Positions 57,988 to 64,000 of a stretch of DNA of 64,000 bases are shown here, piece after piece (position 1 is the stretch's first letter; the number at the start of each line of letters is the position of its first letter). Both the position numbers and the translations under genes were made by a program. The notes under the pieces were generated by a model, which worked only from the letters and a program-made list of their open reading frames with translations, ran no database searches and was not told where the DNA came from. Source of the stretch: Oscillospiraceae bacterium (lineage in GTDB: Bacteria; Bacillota; Clostridia; Oscillospirales; CAG-272); NCBI GenBank assembly GCA_015063845.1, contig SVTJ01000001.1, positions 1-64,000 of the forward strand. Direction: 5' to 3'.

Positions 57988-58234
57988 TGGAAAATACCTC
58001 CATATTAAAAAAATTTGACATATTTAACGTTATCGGGCGCAGAGCGCCTAATAACTAAGTTATTATACCATATATTTTCCAACTTCGCTACACATTTTCT
58101 GAAATTATGCGCGCGTATGCGTGTAAACTTTTTATGAACAAATGTAAAAAAACGGCTTTGTCGTTGATTTTTTGACATAAGTGTAATATAATATTAAATT
58201 GGAATATAAGTAGCATAGTTGTAACGGAGATATT

Positions 58235-58867
58235 ATGGCAAACATTTTTGATCTATTCAAACAAATATCCTCGGGGGAAAGCGCAAAGAGCCTTCCCGTG
58301 GAATACATAGTTGTGGGTCTCGGGAACCCAGGTAGAGATTATGAAAATACAAGACACAATGCAGGCTTTTTAACCATTGATCATATAGCCGAAAAATGCG
58401 GTGTTAAAATAGACAGAGCACGCTTTAAGGCACTTACGGCAAGCGCAAGTATTGGCGGCAAGGGCGTTCTTCTTATGAAGCCTCAGACTTTTATGAATTT
58501 GTCAGGTGACGCCGTAGGAGAGGCTGCTCGATTCTATAAGGTACAGCCCGAGAATATAATCGTTATATCCGACGATCTCAACCTTGACGTTGGCAGACTT
58601 CGTATTCGAAAGAGCGGAAGTGCAGGCGGACAAAAGGGTCTCAACGATATAATTGAGAAGCTCGGAACGGAGAATATTCCTCGTGTGCGCGTAGGTGTCG
58701 GCAAGAAACCGCATCCCGATTTTGATATCAAGGATTGGGTATTATCGAATTTTACAAAGGAAGAAAACGCAGTACTCAAGGCGCTTTATGATAAGGCGTA
58801 TTTGGGTGTGGAGAAGATAGTTGCGGGAGACGTTGACGCGGCTATGCAGATATGCAACGGAAAATAA
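58235..58867 (+). CDS. pth: Peptidyl-tRNA hydrolase
   Basis: VGLGNPGRDYENTRHNAGFLTIDHIA; KPQTFMNLSGDAV; DDLNLDVGRLRIRKSGSAGGQKGLNDI. Confidence 0.96.
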   Translation: MANIFDLFKQISSGESAKSLPVEYIVVGLGNPGRDYENTRHNAGFLTIDHIAEKCGVKIDRARFKALTASASIGGKGVLLMKPQTFMNLSGDAVGEAARFYKVQPENIIVISDDLNLDVGRLRIRKSGSAGGQKGLNDIIEKLGTENIPRVRVGVGKKPHPDFDIKDWVLSNFTKEENAVLKALYDKAYLGVEKIVAGDVDAAMQICNGK

Positions 58868-58900
58868 ACCGTTGTGTATACGGTTTGAAAGGTTTTTTTG

Positions 58901-61900
58901 ATGAATATAGTTACAGATTGTATAAGGGCAGACGGTGAGTATTCACAGCTGTTAAAAGCCCTTGGTGCGGCAAAGAACGCCAATAGACCTCTGCCACTTG
59001 CAGTGACGGGTCTTTGCGACGGTGCTGCCGATGTTTGCTATGCCGCGCTCCTATCGGACATAAAGAAGATCGATAAAAGAACGGCATTGCTAATATGCTC
59101 CGAGGAAAAAGAATGCGTTCGTATGCGCGCTTTTCTTGAGCAGTTTGGCTTTAAGGTAGCATTTTATATAGGTCGCGATCTGACATTTTATAATATAACC
59201 GCCTCTCACGAGTACGAGCATGAGAGGCTTCGTGTGCTGTCAGGACTTCTCGACGGCTCTTTTGATGCGGTTATAACAACGCCAGATGCGGCACTTGGAT
59301 ATACCATTCCGTCTGATAAACTGATATCATCTATGATGTATGTTGATTTCGACAACAGCACGGTCAATCCTGCTGATTTCGCTGCGCGACTTGTGGCGAG
59401 CGGATACGTTCGTACCGAGCTTGTCAGCGGAGCGGGACAGTTTGCCGTTCGTGGAGGCATTATAGACGTATATCCCGCAAGCGCGAGATTTTACGATATT
59501 GACGATAAAGTAACAACAGGCTCGCATCCTTTTAGAATTGAGCTGTTTGGAGACGAGATCGACAGAATGGAGATGTTCGACCCCGAAACTCAAAGAATGA
59601 CGGTACCGCTCAATAGAGTAGAGTTTTCTCCTGCACGAGAGCTTCTCGTGGATGCGGAAAAGAGAAAAGAACTTATATCTGCCGTTAAGTCTCGAATAAA
59701 TAAGAGCAGCGATGAAAGAGCAATATCCGAGCTTCGTTCTGAATTGCTTGTCCTCGAAAGCGGTGCGGACATTACCTTTGCGGATAAATATACCACGCTC
59801 ATTTACCCTGAGCGCGTTTGTCTGCTTGACTATTTTACAAGACAAAGTACGGTATTTATTCGAGGAACTTCTGCTTGCTTTGATAGGATAAAGGCGGCGG
59901 AGTGGCATATAAACCAAACGATAGAGGAGCTTTTGGAGGGAGGAACTATCTCTTCAAAATATACCGACTATTGTAAGAGACAGCCCACATTTGAGGCTTT
60001 TCTCGCTTGTTCGGCGACAGTTCACTTTGACGCTCTGGGACAGGGAATGTCGGGCAAGAGACTTGGCGGGATGTTTAATTTCCGCACAAAGCATATGGTG
60101 TCATATTGCGAAAATCTCGAGCTCCTTTGTGAAGATATAGACAGTTATAGAAAGACGGGCTATAGAGTTATAATCGGAGCAGAGACCGAAGCTTCTGCAA
60201 AAAATCTCTGTGCAATGCTTGAAGACAGAGGCATTCACGCTATGGCGGAGGTGCGATCGGGTGAGTTTGGTATAGACGTGCTCCCGAAAAATCTCGTGCT
60301 CATCAGATGGCAACAATACACCAGAGGCTTTGAGCTGACCTCTGCCAAGATAGCTATACTTACCGTATGCCCCGAGGCAAGAGAAAGCTTGCTTGCTACG
60401 GGCGGCGTAATAAAGAGAAAACGCAAAAAGAGAAGCGGAACTGAGACCATACTTTCCTACAACGATCTTGAGATCGGCGATTACGTCGTTCACGAGGTGC
60501 ACGGTATAGGACAGTATATGGGTATCGAAAATCTTACGGTTGACGGTGTAAGCCGCGACTATATAAATATTCATTATGCGGGAAGCGACAGACTGTTTTT
60601 GCCTGTCGACAAGCTCGATATGGTGTCAAAGTATATAGGAGCGCATTCCGATGACGGACTTGTCAAGCTTTCGAAGTTTGGCGGCTCGGAATGGGGAAGG
60701 GCGAAGGCTAAAGCAAAGGCAGCCGCTAAAGATATTGCAAAGGATCTCATAAAGCTCTATGCGGAGAGAAGCCGCAGACCTGGCCACGCATTTCCACCCG
60801 ACGATGATATGCAGGCTGATTTTGAGGCAGGCTTTGAGTATGAAGAAACTGGCTGTCAGCTTGACGCGATAGATGATATAAAGCAGGATATGATGAAGGC
60901 GACACCTATGGATAGACTGCTTTGCGGAGACGTTGGATTTGGAAAGACTGAGGTCGCTATGAGAGCTGCGTATAAGGCGGTTTTGGGCGGTAAGCAGGTC
61001 GCGGTACTTGTGCCGACAACCATACTTGCGCTTCAGCATTATCAGACGTTTACGTCAAGAATGCGTTCTACTCCCGTCACTGTCGATATGATATCCCGTT
61101 TCAGAACACCAAAGCAGCAGGCTCAGTCTCTGCGTAATCTAAAAAACGGTAACACAGATATCATAATAGGAACACACAGACTTATCTCAAAGGATATAGA
61201 GTTTAAAGATCTCGGACTTTTGGTAGTTGACGAGGAACAAAGATTTGGAGTTACGCATAAGGAAAAGCTCAAGCAGCTGGCGGGCAATATTGACGTGTTG
61301 ACACTTACGGCAACTCCCATACCGAGAACGCTCAATATGGCGCTTGGCGGTATCAGAGATATATCTGTTCTCGATGAAGCCCCAGGCGATAGACTTCCCG
61401 TGCAGACGTACGTTATGGAGTATGATGAGCTTATAATCATCGAGGCTATTCGCAGAGAGCTCAGACGTGGCGGACAGGTGTTCTACCTATACAACATAGT
61501 TGAGAGCATAGACGGATGTGCCGCAAAGCTTGCTCGCGCTATTCCCGAGGCAAGAATAACAGTTGCTCACGGCAAGATGGATAAGGATCAGCTTGAAAGC
61601 ATTTGGGAGGATATGCTTGCGGGTGATATAGATATACTCGTTTGTACGACGATCATAGAAACGGGTGTTGATATACCGAATGCGAATACTCTCATAGTAG
61701 AGAATTCACAGCGTCTCGGACTTTCACAGCTTCATCAGATAAGAGGAAGAGTAGGACGTTCGGCAAGACGTGCGTATGCTTATTTTACGTATCCCAAAGA
61801 CAGAACTGTAAACGAGATCGCAACCAAGCGACTTGAAGCCATAAGAGATTTTGCAGAATTTGGTGCAGGATTTAAGATAGCGATACGCGACCTTGAGATA

Positions 61901-62479
61901 CGAGGAGCGGGAAATCTGCTTGGCGCTGAACAACACGGTCATCTTGATGCTGTGGGATATGAGCTTTATATTAAGCTCCTCAACGAAGCAGTTCTTGAGG
62001 AGAGGGGAGAAAAGATACCCGAGAGGGCGGAGTGTACGGTTACACTGAAATGTGACGCGTATATTCCCGATAAATACGTTCCGTATTCCGCTCAGAGAAT
62101 GGGGCTTTATAAGAGAATAGCCGCTATTGAGTGCGAGGAGGACAGAGTGGACGTTCTTGATGAGCTTATAGACAGATACGGTGATGCGCCGAAGCCTGTC
62201 ACCAATCTGCTCACCATAGCTCTTTTGCGCGCGTCTGCAAAGAAGTGCGGTATAACTTCGATAATTGAGGAACAAGCGATTGTAAAACTTAATTGCAAGT
62301 CTCTTGATTATCTTGTTTGGCAAGAACTTTCGGGAGAATTTCGCGGAAGACTTCGCCTTGGCGGCGGAGATGCTCCAAGCGTTAATTTTAAAAAGCAGTC
62401 TGGAGATAATATTCCCGAGATCTTGCTGAAATTGTTTTACAGATATGCAAAAATACTTGAGGAACAAGAAATAGAGTAG
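58901..62479 (+). CDS. mfd: Transcription-repair coupling factor
   Basis: CarD/RNAP-interaction domain, helicase motifs GDVGFGKTEVAMRAAYKAV, DEEQRFGVTHKEK, TATPIPRTLNMAL. Confidence 0.97.
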   Translation: MNIVTDCIRADGEYSQLLKALGAAKNANRPLPLAVTGLCDGAADVCYAALLSDIKKIDKRTALLICSEEKECVRMRAFLEQFGFKVAFYIGRDLTFYNITASHEYEHERLRVLSGLLDGSFDAVITTPDAALGYTIPSDKLISSMMYVDFDNSTVNPADFAARLVASGYVRTELVSGAGQFAVRGGIIDVYPASARFYDIDDKVTTGSHPFRIELFGDEIDRMEMFDPETQRMTVPLNRVEFSPARELLVDAEKRKELISAVKSRINKSSDERAISELRSELLVLESGADITFADKYTTLIYPERVCLLDYFTRQSTVFIRGTSACFDRIKAAEWHINQTIEELLEGGTISSKYTDYCKRQPTFEAFLACSATVHFDALGQGMSGKRLGGMFNFRTKHMVSYCENLELLCEDIDSYRKTGYRVIIGAETEASAKNLCAMLEDRGIHAMAEVRSGEFGIDVLPKNLVLIRWQQYTRGFELTSAKIAILTVCPEARESLLATGGVIKRKRKKRSGTETILSYNDLEIGDYVVHEVHGIGQYMGIENLTVDGVSRDYINIHYAGSDRLFLPVDKLDMVSKYIGAHSDDGLVKLSKFGGSEWGRAKAKAKAAAKDIAKDLIKLYAERSRRPGHAFPPDDDMQADFEAGFEYEETGCQLDAIDDIKQDMMKATPMDRLLCGDVGFGKTEVAMRAAYKAVLGGKQVAVLVPTTILALQHYQTFTSRMRSTPVTVDMISRFRTPKQQAQSLRNLKNGNTDIIIGTHRLISKDIEFKDLGLLVVDEEQRFGVTHKEKLKQLAGNIDVLTLTATPIPRTLNMALGGIRDISVLDEAPGDRLPVQTYVMEYDELIIIEAIRRELRRGGQVFYLYNIVESIDGCAAKLARAIPEARITVAHGKMDKDQLESIWEDMLAGDIDILVCTTIIETGVDIPNANTLIVENSQRLGLSQLHQIRGRVGRSARRAYAYFTYPKDRTVNEIATKRLEAIRDFAEFGAGFKIAIRDLEIRGAGNLLGAEQHGHLDAVGYELYIKLLNEAVLEERGEKIPERAECTVTLKCDAYIPDKYVPYSAQRMGLYKRIAAIECEEDRVDVLDELIDRYGDAPKPVTNLLTIALLRASAKKCGITSIIEEQAIVKLNCKSLDYLVWQELSGEFRGRLRLGGGDAPSVNFKKQSGDNIPEILLKLFYRYAKILEEQEIE

Positions 62480-62500
62480 TTATAAGAAAGGATAACACAA

Positions 62501-63805
62501 ATGAAGGTGTTGAAGAGAATTTTGGTGATCGTGCTTTGCGTAGCGTTGCTGGTCACAAGTCTTGTCGGTTGCTCATCAAGAGGAAAGAAGCTCATGGAGC
62601 TCGAAAAGTCCAATATAACCGTTAATATGTTTATGCTTTTGATGTCCAGAACAAAAGGAAATCTTGCGGCGGCATATGGAGACAAGGTAAATACAGAGGC
62701 TTTTTGGGATACAGTGATAGATGCGTCGACAGGAAAGACCTATAATGACTATTATAAAGAACAGGTGCTTCAAAGTGCAAAGACTTACCTTGCCTGTCTG
62801 TATCTGTTTGACGAGCTTGACCTCAAGCTCCCCGATAGCTATATAGATGAAATAGACGCAGAGCTTGCGGAGCTCATCGAGTATGATGCTAACGGTTCGA
62901 AGGCTGAGTTCAATTCAATGCTCTCATCTTTCGGTGCGAACTATAAGATACTTCGCGAGGCGTATATAATGGAAGCAAAGATATCTTATCTTAACGACTA
63001 TTTGTTTGGCGCAACGGGAGAAAAGATAGCAACTGATCTTTATGAGGATTATTATCAGCAAAATTACGTTCGCTTTAAGCACGTGTTCTTCTATACTATG
63101 GATATAGCGTACGTTGAGGACGAGAACGGTGACGACGTTTACTTTACTTCCGAGGGAAGAGTTGCATACGACAAGGAAAACGGCACAAAGAAGCAAGAGA
63201 ACGGAGCGGTCGTTAAGGATGTTAACGGAGATATTATCTTTATAACGTCAGACGGAAAGATAGCGTACGATAAGGAAAACGGTACGCGTAAGGCACAGAC
63301 CGACAGCAAGGGAAATGCTATTACCGAAAAACTGAGCTCAGACGAGATAATCGCTATCAGTGATAAGGCAACGCTTATGACTGAGAGCGTAAAGAAAGGC
63401 GACTATCAAGCATTTGACGCGCTTGTTTCCGAGTATAGCGAGGACGAGGGTACTGCCAAGTATACAAACGGATATTATCTTACAAGGACAAGTGATTATA
63501 TACCTGCCGTAAGAGATGCTTTGTTTGATATGGAAGTAGGAGAGGTAAGAAAGATCGTTCCCGAGGGTGAGGACGCATACGGTATACACGTTGTTATGAA
63601 GTACGAGCTCGATAAGGGCGGATATGCAGAGGAGGCAAACGGAGACTTTTTCCGTGCGAGCGACGGATCGTATAACTTCCTTTCCAATATCAAGCAGGAA
63701 TTGCTCGCTGACTATATTGATAAATACATTTCTCAGATAGTCATTGACGAAAAGCTTTTGTCAACTGTAAGTATGAAGTCGGTAAAAGCAAATTATCACT
63801 ATTGA
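62501..63805 (+). CDS. Peptidylprolyl isomerase-like lipoprotein
   Basis: Lipobox LVGCS; YVRFKHVFFYT...DYQAFDALVSEYSEDEGTAKYTNGYYLTR...FDMEVGEVRKIV. Confidence 0.82.
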   Translation: MKVLKRILVIVLCVALLVTSLVGCSSRGKKLMELEKSNITVNMFMLLMSRTKGNLAAAYGDKVNTEAFWDTVIDASTGKTYNDYYKEQVLQSAKTYLACLYLFDELDLKLPDSYIDEIDAELAELIEYDANGSKAEFNSMLSSFGANYKILREAYIMEAKISYLNDYLFGATGEKIATDLYEDYYQQNYVRFKHVFFYTMDIAYVEDENGDDVYFTSEGRVAYDKENGTKKQENGAVVKDVNGDIIFITSDGKIAYDKENGTRKAQTDSKGNAITEKLSSDEIIAISDKATLMTESVKKGDYQAFDALVSEYSEDEGTAKYTNGYYLTRTSDYIPAVRDALFDMEVGEVRKIVPEGEDAYGIHVVMKYELDKGGYAEEANGDFFRASDGSYNFLSNIKQELLADYIDKYISQIVIDEKLLSTVSMKSVKANYHY

Positions 63806-63819
63806 TTTTTGATAACCTA

Positions 63820-63848
63820 TTGACAAGAATAGGAAAGTGTGGTATAAT
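63820..63848 (+). promoter_or_regulatory. Consensus promoter of TPP riboswitch transcript
   Basis: TTGACA - 17 bp - TATAAT. Confidence 0.88.
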
Positions 63849-63872
63849 TACCCACGTAAAACCGCATAGAAA

Positions 63873-63956
63873 TCGGGGGTGCCTATTATGGCTGAGATGG
63901 CGAGAGCCGAACCCTTTAACCTGATACGGATAATGCCGGCGTAGGGAGATTGGTTT
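63873..63956 (+). promoter_or_regulatory. TPP riboswitch (THI element)
   Basis: GGGGGTGCC...GGCTGAGATGG...ACCCTTTAACCTGATACGGATAATGCCGGCGTAGGGA. Confidence 0.95.
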
Positions 63957-64000
63957 CCGACCTTTTAGAAAAGATACGGAATTTTATTCAACCGCACGGA

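Noticed and set aside
55450-58008. 852-aa ORF on plus strand opposite ppdK
   Set aside because: Exact antisense of a highly conserved enzyme gene; low-complexity Leu/Ser/Val/Cys-rich translation typical of a codon-bias shadow ORF.

Overview
Window from a low-GC Firmicutes/Clostridia-like chromosome. It opens with the 3' end of a 23S rRNA, two tandem 5S rRNAs, and tRNA-Asn/tRNA-Lys genes mixed with tRNA-derived repeat arrays made of short hairpins. Most of the window is housekeeping and metabolic genes: dGTPase, GH3, NSS transporter, hprK, a topoisomerase subunit A, Sua5/TsaC, prfA, M18 aminopeptidase, coaE, murB, whiA, two araM-like genes with araD, ppdK, pth, mfd and PPIase lipoproteins. It ends in a TPP riboswitch. 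The stand-out region is about 17.45-36.26 kb, an integrated element next to tRNA-Lys(TTT). It encodes a large serine recombinase, an S24/XRE repressor with divergent promoters and an operator-like inverted repeat, a phage-type C5-cytosine methyltransferase, a Rep_trans-like rolling-circle initiator, a small SSB-like protein, a zinc ribbon, a set of secreted/membrane-anchored virion-like proteins (including a tandem paralog pair with identical anchors and divergent C-termini), and a multi-TM Zot/pI-like ATPase. I read it as an unusually large inovirus-like (filamentous phage) prophage of a Gram-positive host. Its right end carries a candidate type I toxin-antitoxin locus: a 40-aa hydrophobic peptide convergent with a consensus promoter-terminator RNA unit. 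Functional calls come from reading the proteins, not from database searches.
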